In this document: positions 1 to 13,400 of the stretch, one piece after another
Layout of the letters: each line of letters begins with the position of its first letter
Numbering within the stretch: position 1 is the first letter of the stretch
Assembly (NCBI RefSeq): GCF_001949145.1
Contig: NW_019091375.1
Coordinates: 1,885,954 to 1,949,953, forward strand
Length of the DNA stretch: 64,000 nucleotides
Reading direction: 5' to 3'
DNA from: Acanthaster planci
Lineage: Eukaryota; Echinodermata; Asteroidea; Valvatida; Acanthasteridae
The notes under the pieces: model-generated
Told to the model about the DNA's origin: nothing
What the model saw: only the letters and a program-made list of their open reading frames with translations
Database searches by the model: none
Made by a program: the position numbers and the translations under genes

Positions 1-1630
1 TGAACACAGCGTGAAACCGTAAAACAGTCCCCAGTTACCAAGGGACTTGGGCCCTTTACAATGAAACTTGAAAAGAGACTAAGAAAAATGAAGGTCTCTT
101 CGTGCAAAAAAATGAGGTTTTTTTTCAAATTAACATGGACAGGTTTGATTTAATTCGATTCAATGTATCAAAATGAGTCACAAGTGACTACAGCCACATT
201 TGAGTCACAGGTCTTTAAGTAAACTTTGGGAAAGAAAATGAATGACAACCATCAAATTAGTGATGGTAAAAACTGACACCAACCGTTCAGTTGGAGTCCA
301 AATGCCGCACGCAAAAGCAACGTATTACTGATAATGGCCGGAAGGCTGAGTCGACTGGGTGCGCATTTGTCCAAGGACTATAATTTTATGCAGACAAAAC
401 AGGAACGGCGACCAGAACTCCCTGAGCCCTCGTATTGAAGGATGCGGAATTAATAAAGTCGATGCTGATGAAGGGAATACATTGTCCGGTGGTAGGCGCG
501 GAGCAGGTGCGTTGCATGTTACTTAACTTCTGATTGTGTCCGGTCGCGCGGCGGATCGTCCCAGCGGTACTCGGAAACCGTATGTCTCTTGGGCATGTAT
601 GGTTCTATGCTCCCTTTAAATGCACCACTGTAAAATACTATACATAATGATGCACATTGAATGAAACCACGCTCTCCTCTCTTATTTGCCACGTTGTTAA
701 TACCGAAGAACGAAAGTGATCAGGTTCTACGAAATTGGAAATAATTTTTTTTTCAAGGTTTTATTTCTGTGCATTACATAAAGAAACACAGTTTAGTTTT
801 TATGTGGGATATTACTCACCTTATATATCCTAATAAGTTACACAGTACATGCGATTTTGTCCAAGTATTAAACATGGGCTAACAGAAATGCACTGTTGTT
901 TGAGTATTAATATATGTTTAATAAATTCTTGGCGTTTCCTCACTCAGAATCAAAGAGATATATTTATCACTCTCGTTAAAGTCCTCTGTGCACCATTTAT
1001 TCTGCAGCTGAAATTGTCTAAGCTAGGCGTGCGCGGTTAGAATACCGAATTTGCCCCGTGGCACCAGGCATGGCTTCTTAAAAGGCTTTGGTTAGATCTG
1101 ATAATTAAAGATTCGACTTGTGTTATGGTGCAAGTTATAAGTCCTTAACTTAACAGTGCCTGCATGGTTTGTCAATCCTACAGAAATGTAAACTATGAGA
1201 AATAGTGGAAGGGGTGAAAATTGCAAAATGGAAATAATCAACCCCTCAAGAAAAAACAAACATTGAGACCTACGTCATGAGGTTTCGGTATTTGGATTTT
1301 TTAGATAGACCTTTGTATGAAAAGCATTTTCAGATTTTGTTTTCTTTTCGGGAACGGCAACACGAGTTTCAGCCATAACTATTAAGTTGTCCAGTCTTTC
1401 AATTTAATAAAGCAGTTCTGTGTTCGGTGTTACTGAATAAGCAGTGCGAAGGCATTGCATTAAGCTTCTTGTTTTATAATGATTCGCAAGCCACTTACTT
1501 CAAGGTGTCAGCGTGGTGTAACCGAGTATTTCTAGATTGAAATTGGTTTTTCTCTCATACAGCACCCTCGCCTTGAAGCATAAACAGGAGAAAGTATCGT
1601 TTCTATTGTTGGGGGAATATGCTCTCGAAT
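1..1630. other. Non-coding stretch, nothing recognised
   Basis: AT-rich DNA with short open frames only and no exon with good splice signals that I could tie to a protein family. It may be intron or downstream sequence of the minus-strand gene whose first coding exon is at 3758-3900, since that gene must continue leftwards. No repeat of the families described elsewhere was spotted here. Confidence 0.5.
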
Positions 1631-1811
1631 CAACCTTGAGCAGGAGCACCCCCACATCGGTCAAAACGAGCCATGCTGGTAAGGAGTGTTCATGTTGTTG
1701 GTAGAGACGCGACCGTAACACGTGCATTTCATAGTCGTTTGTAAACGAGCCAAGTCAAGTTCCGACCAAAGGAGTCTCCGTTGCTTGGAAAATTGCGCCC
1801 TCTCTTGGTCC
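1631..1811 (-). repeat. Dispersed repeat family D, copy 1 (reverse orientation)
   Basis: The reverse complement matches plus-strand copies at about 41222-41393 and 60381-60561. Shared landmarks in order are a 'GGACCAAGAGAGGGCGC'-like start, 'GCAACGGAGACTCCTTTGG', a 'GGAACTT' block, 'ACTATGAAATG', 'GGTCGCGT', and a 'GGGGGTG' end. Identity is roughly 65-75% by eye. No terminal inverted repeat or target-site duplication was defined, so the class (SINE-like or MITE) is unknown. A minus-strand open frame over this copy is a by-product of the repeat. Confidence 0.7.
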
Positions 1812-3757
1812 AGGTCGGGGCTCATTGGAATGGGAAGCAAAGATTTGGTGGAAGAAACTATTGAAGGACAGGTAAATGTAGGGCACCAGGATTCTATGTA
1901 GCACCGTACCCAAAGAGTGAATGCGTCGATACAATGTAGGACATGGTTCCTTTAATTACTGCCCACTGTGTCTAGGGAGACATTTCTTCACTCAAGTCAA
2001 CAAAGAGCTACAGTCGCCTACCATAAAGTAGTACAGCTTGTGATCCTACTTTGGAACAATTTATAGCTATTGAGTGTAGATTTTGGGACCATATAATTGT
2101 CTGTTGAATATTTTGGAATGTTTGTAAGGTGCTAATTCTATTCTCAACAAATTGTCAATTGACAGTCTAAATTATTTCACTGCAGAGTAATCACGAAGTA
2201 TAGTACGAGTATAAATGAGTAACATGACATTTATTATCAAATTGGTGTCATCATTTTTGTAACCTTGTATATTCTAATCAAAATGAACGTATATTTTGCG
2301 ACTTTAAATTGCAGCAAATGGAAAATGAATACTCACTTCCGGAGGGTCACAGTAAAATACAGAATTTCAGCGTATAAGAATGGACATTTGTTGTAATTGG
2401 CAAGTAATGCGTCCGTCCGAAAGCTCAATCACGTATTTGTAACCTCTTTAATGAAACGTAATGCACATTTATTTATTTGAAGGATGCAAACCGAGGTCGA
2501 ATTCTTGTCATTGCGAAAATGAAACCAGGTTTAAGGCCGTTTCCAAAATCTACGCTAAATTGAAATATCATCTTGCAAAAAAGATCGCCCATTTTCCGCA
2601 ATTGGCCGGGAAAACCTACAATTTACTGACCTCCTGCAAGGCGTATCATTCTGTTCATCAAGAACAGTGCAACGCATTACCTTTCTCCACCAGCCCGATA
2701 AAATCATTGTGACGGTCCTCGAGACGCTCCCCTCGGAAAAAAAATGTCTGTGTCTGCCACTGTGGCTTTTCCCAATCTTGATTGACAGTTCTTGCTTGTT
2801 ATTGCCAATACGTTTGAGGCGACCGAATTAGTTTCAATAGGGTCTCTACTGTATGTACACCCCAGGCCCGTCGTGTTCTTGTTGATATTGTCTTCTTGTA
2901 GTTTTCGTCGTTGTCGCCGTCGCCGATTGTCGCTGCTGTTTGTTGTCGTTATTGGTATTGTTCTTGATCTTATTGTTCGTGCTGTTGATGCTGTTCTTTT
3001 CCCAAAGGGTGCGATATACACCATTCTGACTTAGCCATGTACAGAGAGGAAGGAGGCCGCTAAGTGGGAAATTAACTTTACATATATAAATCCCAAGTCT
3101 CCAAGCTCAAAATAGATGACACATCGGAATTCCACGGACTGGACATCATTTAAAGAAACACACAGATTCAGAAAGTATGATACAGTGGCACCTACCCCTT
3201 TTTGGCAGGATACGGGCAGGGGATATCTCTGATGGGGACACACATTGCTCGCTGAAAGCGATTAGATTTTGGGCCCACTCGGGCGTTTTTCTGCGACTGC
3301 AAATGGACTCGAGTAAACGGATAGGTTGTGGTGTGCGCTAAAATGCATCTTTCGCAATATGAGATACCATCGGCGCTGCCGGTATTTTGCCCTTTGAAAG
3401 CACCCCCTTTCAAACAACCTTTTGAAGTTACCAAATTCAGTTACTGACATCTGATGCGCACACACACTCATAAAATGAATATACGAAGGAAGAAACCGAG
3501 TGTGTTTGGAAGTAAGAAAAATACCCCTCAATGCGCTCAGACTGAGGGAATAAACGAGACAAAACAAAACATACCAAAAAAGGAGAAAAAAGTGAAAGAC
3601 AAAACAGCAGGTAAAGCAAAGGATCTGAAGTGGCTCTGAGTCGTTCAAGGAGCGGGTAGTACTTCAAGTTTTTTTTTTTTACAATCAAGCTAGACAAATA
3701 GAAACAGGAGAGGATTAACAGACAAATAACTGGTCAAGCAACACAAAAGGGACTTAC
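1812..3757. other. Probable intron or 3' region of the leftward gene; low-complexity GTT/GTC tract
   Basis: This stretch lies downstream, on the minus strand, of the signal-peptide exon at 3758-3900, so it is probably intron. It includes a degenerate pyrimidine/GTT-GTC-rich tract at about 2870-3000, which creates overlapping open frames on both strands that I do not regard as genes. An open plus-strand frame at 2461-2712 matches no family I recognise. No further exon of the leftward gene could be assigned. Confidence 0.4.
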
Positions 3758-3900
3758 CGTTATACGGGTGGTCAATCAAGTCGTCACTGCCCAGCACACA
3801 CAGACTGCCGAAGCAAACGGACAGGATCACTAGCAGAAAACACTTGGTAAACCCTTCCATCTTGGCGTTCGAACCCAAACGCGACCAGCCGCAGAGTGTC
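3758..3900 (-). CDS. Start-codon exon of an unidentified secreted or membrane protein (partial)
   Basis: The minus strand shows a strong acceptor (polypyrimidine TACTTTCTTTCAG, exon from 3900), a short 5' untranslated segment, then ATG at 3860-3858 in a good Kozak context (A at -3, G at +4), then about 34 codons ending at a consensus donor G|GTAAGT after 3758, phase 1. The peptide begins MEGFTKC, followed by a hydrophobic run ending in ...CVLGSDD, then LIDHPYNG. This is a typical cleavable signal peptide. An upstream non-coding exon is implied. The remaining exons must lie to the left, within 1-3757 or off the window, and were not identified. The family is unknown. Reality of the exon rests on acceptor, Kozak, signal peptide and donor all agreeing. 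Confidence 0.6.
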
Positions 3901-4416
3901 CTGAAAGAAAGTATTGGCAGGACCGTGTGAGCCTTTAAAACGGCACACTGCGCATGAGTGGGTGGTGCGTACGTGCATCACCGAGAGTATACATAAGTAA
4001 CATAAGCACAGTAGACTGGCTCCCATCGCTACCATCACAACCCTTGACGTCTTTTACGTTAGGACAGTTAACCACTGTGGGCAAAAATAACTTTTGATGT
4101 AAGCACGCCTTTTCATAAGTCGCTGGAAAGTGTCGGAAGTAAAGTTTGGAGAAAAAAAAAGAATAAAAGAAAGAGCAACGCGGAAGTTTACACATAATGG
4201 ACATTTTTAAACATAAACGACCATAACCGGAAATGAACAAACATGGGTTTGAACCTTTCGGACATGTTGGGAAATGGGCAGAATTGTCACGTGACTTGTG
4301 GTGGCAATCATGCAGGCCACTACCATCCCTCGATATAGTCAGAGTTCCTTGGTTAGGGCACCAGACCAACGTGCTTTTATGGCGCATAACTGCCGGAGGC
4401 ACAGCGACATAAGTGT
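3901..4416. other. Upstream region of the leftward gene
   Basis: This is the intron and/or 5' flank of the minus-strand signal-peptide exon. It contains a CACGTG-type E-box (GTCACGTGAC, about 4287-4296). No coding exon was recognised. Confidence 0.35.
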
Positions 4417-4532
4417 CTCAGTTGGAACCAAAATGGTGAATGATGCGTCAGTACACACGGACAATAAGCATACAATGGCTGCATACAGTACTGCACACGT
4501 AATGAGCAGCCATTTTGGTTCCAAAGTCTGAG
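4417..4532. repeat. Short inverted-repeat element, family B, uninterrupted copy
   Basis: The left end reads CTCAGTTGGAACCAAAATGG and the right end CCATTTTGGTTCCAAAGTCTGAG, giving an imperfect terminal inverted repeat of about 22 bp around a roughly 70-bp centre. The internal sequence (GTCAGTACACACGGACAATA, later CTGCACACGTAATGA) is found again at 61769-62060, where another element interrupts it. This copy therefore serves as the empty-site reference. It is probably a non-autonomous DNA transposon. Confidence 0.7.
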
Positions 4533-6982
4533 GTTCTCTCTATATTCAGCTCTGCTGCTGGAGGTGCAGCACCGCCCTCCTCGACAATCTCTCGACCACG
4601 TTCAAAACTCTTCGTTGGTGTATAAATAAAACGTGGGCAGACTGTCACGTGTCGTTTGACAGAAGTCTTTCTGTAGATTTGGCAACATTAATGTCAGTCA
4701 ACAGAAATCCTTTATGACCCTCTCAGACTTGGCAAAGATGTGGTGCACAGAAGGTCAGAGGTCACATGAGCGACGCCGAACGCATGGGATCTCATCAGCT
4801 TATCGAGACACACTTACTGCAAACACTGTATATACGTTGGATTTTGTTACACGGCAACATCAGTTCATATTGCACGACAGAGTATAATATTTCCAAGGCA
4901 ATGTCTGAATTATGTATTCGGGACCATTGTAAGATATCGGATGGCCATACCAACCTTATATGCAAGGTGACTTTTTCAATGTTTTTTCTTCCATCAGGCC
5001 GGCATCAATCTCAGATTTAAAAAGATTGTCGAGAATACGATCTCTTATCTTTGAAAATGAAGCAAGGTGAATAAAAGTGCATTTGGCATTCGTTTTGATG
5101 GCTTGTGTTTACCTTGGCGCTACTTAGCCCCCCCCCACCCGGAAAGGGAAGGGGGTGAGGGAGAAACAGTTTGAGGTTGACGGAGCTAATAAGAATTGAG
5201 TCAGTATTTTTGTGGCGAACGATTCGTCTTGGTGAAGAGGAAGGACAAGAATTGAGTGTTATGTCACGCCTGTTGAGTTATCTTGCAGCAGACCCACCAA
5301 AGACCAGGGAGAGAGGTGGACTGGGGTTACAGATTATCTGTCAGGAGAGACCCAGGTCAGATCTAGCGTCAGAAAGACACTGTTGGACTCTTTTAAACGT
5401 GCCCTCAAGCCTGAAAACAAAATCGGAGAATTTTTACAGATGAAACTGATTGGCTCCCTATATATCCCAGTATTTGTTTCATTTGAACAGTTGCTCTTCC
5501 TACGTTGAATTAAGAACGACTGTAGAAACGCCCACACACCCACGGAATTAATATTTGTCCCCGAAGGGAGAACCCTGTGTTTAAATAACGGCCCTTTACC
5601 TAACACGTGTAAGCTATGTGGCACTGTGTTTTATCAAAGAAACAAAACGAAACAATACCTTTGTCCTCTGTGATGAAATACTGAGAGTGTTTTTTCGTGA
5701 TGTTTCGATACTTGATATCAGAGGTCTTGGTCGCAGTATTGAACGTAGGTGTATAGGCTTTAACCTTATAAAGAAGCGGGGCGTTTTTGGACCGGCTCAT
5801 ACTTCAGGGAACCCCCCCCCAGGCATTGGCCTTACCACATCCAATTCTCTTTATGACATCTATATTAATTACATTTTGTGAAGTCCTAAAATCAGTTCAT
5901 AGTTTAATATGTGCTGCTGTGGTCTTATGTTTATCTACGGTCATACGTATATATAAGCGCAGGTTCATTGAGCATGACAATAGAAGTAAACGTAATATTC
6001 GGTGAGCTGCCCAAGAAACAAAATGAACGTCAAGCAACAACGGTGTGTCAGATTTTCACAAATTGCACGCCGGATAAACACCCTTTCTTAAAAAATGTAC
6101 CCTTCATAAAGTTTCATTTCCAAAGAGTGAGACAAGATCAGGCATATTCGAGTAAAAGTCACTGTAATTTGATTAGCACACTTTGGAAAATATCAGCTTG
6201 CAGGAAATTTGAGAGTTATGTCGATATGTCTAACTCTCTTCAATGTTTTTCAATTTTGTACCTGGTGTTGGAGGGAGTGAAATTTCACCCAATTAGCTTT
6301 CAATGGCTTTATCACCTTTGGTAAAAAATCAGTTAGAAGTTGGACGAACCTGTTGGTAACGGGATGGTTTCTGTGATCCTCGTTTTTTTTTCTTAACTAA
6401 CTCCGGTAAATAAACGAAGTACTCCATAATCGCTCCGGTTGCAAACAACCCATTGTGTCGACATATAAAGTCGACATGTCGACACAGGACACAAACTTGT
6501 GTATCCTGTTTTTGAGGGTTGGTGAGAAGCGTACAGGATGCGACGAAAGCTATGCGCCAATGTCACAGGCTTCCATTTACACTGAAGTATCTCTTCCTTC
6601 ATTTAGCTGGTAAATTTATTGATTTTATGGCAGCAATTCAGACACACAATGGCACAAAGAAACGCTTCACGTCTTTTCACAGGAACGTGACTTGACAATG
6701 TCGTTTTGTCAGAGACACGAGGAGGCTTTTCAAGAGCACTTTTTTGTTAACCAAAGCCACATTGGTTACGTGCCGACGTCTATGAAAACTGCCCACATAT
6801 AGATTAGCAGTAAATTTTATTTTGCAATTAGAAGAATTGTTGTTGGCATTAACATCGGGCCGGCAAAAGTGAGTGCGTTAAGTGAAGGTTTTTGTCAGTT
6901 AGTGGTCAGGAGGAGCGCCCTTCTCTTGTACTCCGTGACGGGGACAGTGTCAGAGAGTCGATAGCTAGTAGACCAAGGGAAA
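4533..6982. other. Non-coding stretch
   Basis: No gene recognised. It contains poly-C tracts at about 5128-5136 and 5811-5820 and a palindrome with three GTCGAC sites at 6454-6486. There is also a hairpin-like segment near 6200-6250 with TTTGAGAGTTAT opposite TAACTCTCTTCAA. Confidence 0.45.
6454..6486. repeat. Perfect 11-bp palindrome containing GTCGAC repeats
   Basis: TGTGTCGACAT (6454-6464) and ATGTCGACACA (6476-6486) are perfect inverted repeats around an 11-nt spacer. A third GTCGAC falls in the spacer. Function unknown. Confidence 0.75.
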
Positions 6983-6983
6983 C

Positions 6984-7411
6984 CAGCGGCGTATCCAGCT
7001 TTTGGTGTAGGTGAGTTTGTTTCTGCATTCAATTGGGGACCCTGAACAATAGAGGACATTAAGGTCCCCGATTGACAGAGGGCCCCCAATTGACAATTGT
7101 GCACAAAACATATGGATGGTCTTCTAAAAAAGTTAAAGTACAAACAAAAGAGGAACAATAGCGGGTCCCCAGTTGCAGGCAAATACACACTTGCATGTGT
7201 GTGGGACGGGGAAAATCCAAAACCAAATGCGGCTTCGGGCTCATTATACATGATGTTGGGGAAGAAAAAAAAAGACCTCAATCACGATCGAGATATCCTT
7301 GATTTTATTTCCTGGTGTTGTTTTCTTAGGATTTTGGTGCTAATATTTGATAAATAAATATAGACTGATTACTTTATCCCTATCCACCTTCCCCCGCATG
7401 ATAAGCCACTG
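6984..7411. mobile_element. hAT-like MITE (GCAGTGGCG family), copy a
   Basis: It starts CAGCGGCGTATCCAGCTTTT and ends ...ATAAGCCACTG, degenerate forms of the CAGTGGCGTA / TACGCCACTG termini shared by the other copies. Internally it shares the 'ATGATGTTGGGGAAGAAAAA' block and the 'TTAGGATTTTGGTGCTAATA' block with copies at 47485-47759 and 48612-48882. It is longer than those copies because of extra sequence near 7030-7200. A clean 8-bp target duplication is not visible here. Confidence 0.65.
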
Positions 7412-10400
7412 GAAATAACCCCTCATTCCCCACGAAATCGATAGCATCGCTAATCCAAAACAGACGCCAGAAAATGTTACAGTGAATACAACAGTAATAC
7501 TAACAAATGAAAATTGGAAATAATACTATGATATTTAGTGGATACCAAGTATTGCGAGTATCAGTTTCTTTGAATATCCATTTCGGAATTTGATTTCGCA
7601 AGAAATGAAAAAAAAATAAAGTAATAAATTGCATTTATACGCGTACAGTTTGAATGTGCTGCTGATGAATTAGGCATTTATTGATTATCACGTTTTTGTC
7701 CTACCCAAACGATATTCAAATTTTCGAGTGCCTACCGTTACGACAAATCGTGTTCTGAAAGGTTAAAATCTATCAAAATTAACATACAGCTGATCCTTCC
7801 GTACCGACTGTTTCCTGAAGTAGCCTTTTTACTCTCCTCTGAAACGGAATTCGAAGAATACATCGTTTTCTCAATATGTATAACATTGTCCAAACACTAT
7901 CAAATAAAACAAGAAGATTCAACAAACCTAGATTCCTCAATAAGGATGTCCATTGTATTCTTGTGTTAGTTTCACCTTCACCTTACACTTAGGTTTATCG
8001 GACGTGATTTCAATATTAATGAAATTCCATGCAGGAAGCACTTTGGCTTGTATTGGAAGCTAACACTACTGGCCTTTTAACACTCCCAAGACATATTTAC
8101 AGTCTTCTTCAATAAAACTAGCACATACACCCTGCGCAAGTGTAAACGTGAGTAAACCCCCCCCCCCGACTAGTGGAGTGTCATTGCTGGCTGCAGGACT
8201 GAGTGAACAGGCCCAGAGTAGGTAAATCACCTCGCGATGTTTAACATTTTCAATAATTGATATATATTTCCAATAACACTGCAAACGCAAGTACTCGTAA
8301 GCGCTCGCCCCTTCGTGGTATTTAGCTTCCCCCTTTTCAACAACACATCAAATAACGTAGCTACTTGAGTGGTTGTGTCATCACCGCACGATAACGTGCC
8401 GCTCGCAGCAGGACTGACGGAATAGCTCGCGTGATCGTTAACTTGAATCGCAAACTAATATTGTAAACGAGAGAGCGGTATTTCTCCCCTTGGAGACTTA
8501 AAAATGGCAAGATTGAGCCGCAGCTCTCCCTGGTTTCTCAGACCCCAAAGGAAAATCTATCTCGCTAATACCTGGCACTGAATTTCCTGCCCTTGGACTG
8601 ACGAGCACTCAAGAGTGGCCCTACACAGGCTCTCTTGTCGGCACTTAACCCGGCATCTTGTATTTTCAATTATTGCACTGCCATTTACGTTCCGGGGCAA
8701 ACTGCAACACATAATAACAGACAATAAATACCCTTGCTTCATTAAACAGGAAAACTCTCTCAGGTATTTAAGAGAAGATCCCAGAGATGATCGGAAATCA
8801 AAAGTTTCAATTCTTCGCGCTCAATTTAGTGTAGAGTTTCAGGAAGGCTTACGGATATCTCGGTGAGGGTTACAATGCGAAGATGATCTCTTTCTTTCAA
8901 AATGGTCCCCAAGCGGACCGCCATTTTGAACAAAACAAAGGTGTCCACATTTTAAGTGAGAAAAGTTACAGTAGCTCCTAGAGTCCCGATTTGTTAAAGA
9001 CCCTCCAAACTATTTCTAAACCTTCCAGTTCATGCATGGCCCACTGACTACTCAAAATACAACTTGAAGGTTTGCAGATCGTGAGCAGGGCAGTGGTGTA
9101 TCCAGGCGAAGTGACTTTTTTTCCCCAAAAAGAATGTCCACTTACTCAGCGTTAAATGATCCCTCACCTCCATCCCCTCAAGTCAAACGGTAGTACGTTT
9201 CCATCTATTGCTTTCAATACCATAAAGATGGCAGGCTATTTTGGACTCATCGACATTGGCGTTTCTCCGCATTCGGGTAGATGGAGGGCAACGACTCAGG
9301 CTCACTGTAGGGAAGTTTGTCATCTCTACAGGGCCCATTTCTAACTTTAGGAAGAGGTCATTCTTTCTATTGGAGGAAAAATCACGTGGTGGCAAAGTCT
9401 ATTCCATCCTCGTACGGAAGTACACGTTTGGTCTTTGTCGAAGTTGTGGTTGAATATTTCTATTTTATTGCACTGAGAATTCGTAATTTTGAGAATTCTG
9501 CTTCAGAAGCTTTGCCGATTCTAAAAGATTATTTTTTTACACATCTATTTTGCTGACACAAACTTGGAAAAAAATCATTAAAGTTGATGGTCAATTTGAT
9601 CTGGTATACACACGGAATGGTGCTGCCATCGATTAAAAAATACGTCCTAAAGCTAACCGTACGTACAATCCAATTCAACCAATGTTATGACATGCGACGG
9701 GACATGAAAGATCTACAAACTCGTACAGAAGCCGAGCACGGTAGACGAAAATAAAGAGAATATTGCAAGACGTTATACATGTACCGAATATTACTTAATG
9801 TTTTCGATTGTTAATTGACAGGAACCAATGAGAAAAGGTCTTCGATACATTTGAGGGAAAAGTAAACCGACTTTTAAAGAAGGGGTTGCACAAAAGAGTC
9901 GTCGCCATTTTCCTAAATATGCACCTGCTAACGAGGTTTACATTCCTTTACATTATTTTTTTGGAAATAACTTGGGAAAACGTTTTTTTGTTCAAGCAAA
10001 TGTTGCATAATGTAATCAAAGAAAAGTTGAGCCAGTGTATGCAGATATTAAACAAACTTTTTAATGGTTTGTATTAATGTTCACCGTAACGTGTATCATT
10101 CCGTCGCCATGTTTTAAATCAAATTTGCAAAATCAAATATTCAGTGCTTAGAGTGACGTTATTGCAGCGATATCCCAACTGCAGAGTTCTGCGAGACACA
10201 AAGGAATTACATTGTTTCTAAAAGTCTAATACAGGCATCTCAATTGAATCAATTATGGAAAACAAGTTGTACCATCCATTTAATGTTCATCTCAGCATCT
10301 GTCAATAACTCAATTAAGTCATTTCTCGCGCTCGTAGCATTATATCTCGATATTTTGACCGTACAAAAGATATCTTGGCAATCCATCGAAAGAGCATATG

Positions 10401-13400
10401 AACTTAAATGTGATATAAATCGAATATTCAAAACGGGGAAAAGCTCTCTTACATGTTGTGAATTGCGGAAGCTTCACATCTTGCATAGTTAAAGCTGGAG
10501 TGTTACTGAACACTACGGTGTTACAGTCACTCGTGTATACTTGTGGAAATGATAGCGTCGAATAAAAACGGTGTTGGAGTGAAAAGGTAAACCTCACACT
10601 GCTGTGTTGAGGTATGCCTTCATACAAATGTGATAAGTGTGGCGATGGCTTGTGAGTTTTTGTATTTGCATGTTATATTGTTTGTCACGATTTTGAATTT
10701 GCTGATACAGACAAGGGATCTGAAGGCTTATTTCAGTGAAGAATATCAAGTATCCTAACGCATTTAAACCGTTGCGAAAATTTAACACCCCGTGTATCAA
10801 TATAGAAATGTCATCGGTGTTGGCTTAGTGTAAATGTAACACCCACAGTGTTTGAAGTGTAACACCGGTTCTTTCCTCATTAATTCACCCATGCAAGTCA
10901 GCCACACTGTGCACACAAAGAAAGGTTTACTGCAGCTGTTGGTGTTAACGTGTTGACACGTCATGGAAATCCATTTTTATTCTTTCAGGTTCATAATAAT
11001 TGCTACAGAGTAGTACCCCAACCCAACTCAGAGGTAAACGAACGAGAAAAAAAGGTTCAAGCTGATCCTTGGGCAAGCTACACTTCACACATGGACTTGC
11101 AATCTTAAAACAATCTGAACGGGGAAAGAGAACGGAAAAAAGAGCAAGAAGCGAGGAAATGGAAGTTGGAGAAAGGAGAGGAAATGAAGAAAACTTAACC
11201 TTTGCAAGCAAACCTCCCGCCGGCGCACCTTAAACGCGAGGGAGATAATGTACAGTGGTCCAAGGATGACTAAATGAAAGGCAGAGTTAAAAAAAAAAGT
11301 TTATGGTACACAAGTAGAGAAGGTTTTATATGATGGTTTTATTTTTGCATTAATCACATGCTCACCATTTTGTTGTGTTTTTAACCATCGGGCCAAGAAA
11401 GATGGGATCTTTTCATTAAGTTAATCAGTTGTGAATGAATTCATTTATGTATCTTTAGACGAATGAAAATAGACTCTGTAGCGGCAGTGAAACATATTTC
11501 TTTTCTCTCTGGTCATTTTCCCCCAAAGCTGGCTGGACATGCAGCTCCTCGGCGCACCGATATGAACTTGCTAAGTACTCTCGCCGACGGGGATTCCGTC
11601 CATTACAATAATCGCTGCCTTGATGAGCGCGCTGCGGGTGAAATAACTTGATCCGTTTGCCGAACGCGCAGCACAAGCGCCCGTAAAACGGACACGGACG
11701 AGCATCGGACGGAGAGGGTATATCAAACCTTCAGCAGACGCCCAGGCAATCCAACTGGAGCACGAGCTTAGTAAAACAGGGCTTAAGACAAATGAAGCTG
11801 GTTAGACACAAACAGACCGCAAACAACAAACATTATCGGGAAAAAATAAAACAAAGACTGAAGTTTGATCCATCCAAACTGGAACTATTGTGCAACAACG
11901 CGGTAGTAGATTCCATTGTCAAATAGGGGTGGCATTCTTTACTCGAACGTTGTGCAGTGCAAGTATAGGAGAAGTGAGCACAACAAACACTTGTTGAGCA
12001 TTTGTCAATTTAGTCTGGTACCAAGGATATGTTTCCTGAAAAGCGAACGAGACAAACTCCACCAGTGGTCACCAACTTGCGCATGGAGCTTTCAAGATGA
12101 CAGCAGCAACATTTGGCGATGCAAAGGTGCAAAGGCTCACATACAGTTAAATCAACAACTGTTGCAGCGGCTTGATTAGATTGTCATTTAATTTACTATT
12201 TGGATTGATTTTTCGTCACCATAATAGCTACAAAGTGAAAGTGGGAGTTATAGTTTACAACATGGGAAATATTGCCGACTAGTTGCAGAATAATAAAAAT
12301 GGGACACTTTCACATAACTTTGGACTGTTAGATAACGCATTAAAATAAGAAAGCGTACCCTACGATTCGACTTGCAGTGCGATTCTTGTCAGAAGTGCAA
12401 ACACACGGCAGTCAGTGACTCAAGACATTTCTTTTGTTTCAGAAAGAGAAGACACAGACTGCCTTAGCCTAGGAAATCTGCCGTAGAGCATAGAAGGAGA
12501 TCTTTCTCCATCTCGTGAATGCTTTAGTATCGGTAGAAGTCATTTCGGTTTGCGAAAAAGAACGTCCTCGCCGAGTTTCAGTCATGCTTCCATGTCTGGG
12601 ATCCTCGTCAATCGATGTAAACTGAGTTGCAGCCGCTCCCCCTACATATCTGCCGCAACAAACCTCGGAGAAAATGCCATTTTATTTCTAATTTAAAAAT
12701 TTGCAGACATCACAAAGATTACTACGTTAGATGTTGACTCGGACAAATCAAAGTGCTATGGACCAGTGCACCTGGACTTTTTTTTCACCGAAACGCAGAA
12801 CCACTGAGTACAAAATCTTTAAACCAAGCACCCCCGTCGATAAGTTCAATATTCCCGCAATCATCAAGCAACGATCGGCCACCGGTGTCACCCCAGGCTG
12901 GCAATCAGCGTGGATCGTTATGGTGCTTAACTCTGTTTGTAGAGGGCCGCTCTACCAAACCTAGTCAGAGATGATCACACAAAGACTTTTTACACCAGGT
13001 CGAAGCGTGTTGGGCTCAGACTCTCGAAAGCAAATTGGCGATTTCTGTCAATTTACCGAGCGTCCAATTTGACACCACCTGCGCCAACGTTGCTGCTTGG
13101 CGTCTTCCTTTACTTCATCTCAGGACGGGGACGAGCAGCAACAAGCTGGAACTGTTACTTCAACGGACTGGACCACCAAGAAGGCAGATCATAAACTCAA
13201 AATTTAGCACAAGCCTCCAGGTGAGTATGGGGGTGAACCCCCTCCTAGCTCTGAGACAAAAAAGGTTGAAAAAGGTGTAAAAACACCTATATTTATAAAC
13301 AAGACAGCATCCAGCAGATTGTTCTTATGTCTACAATTAAGGTGAGGGTTACAAACAGGAGACTATAAAGCTAGAACGTACTGCTTATGATGTATAGGAT

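Noticed and set aside
2704-3034. Overlapping open frames on both strands rich in Arg/Ser or Leu/Val
   Set aside because: They arise from a degenerate GTT/GTC low-complexity tract with no splice signals or family match.
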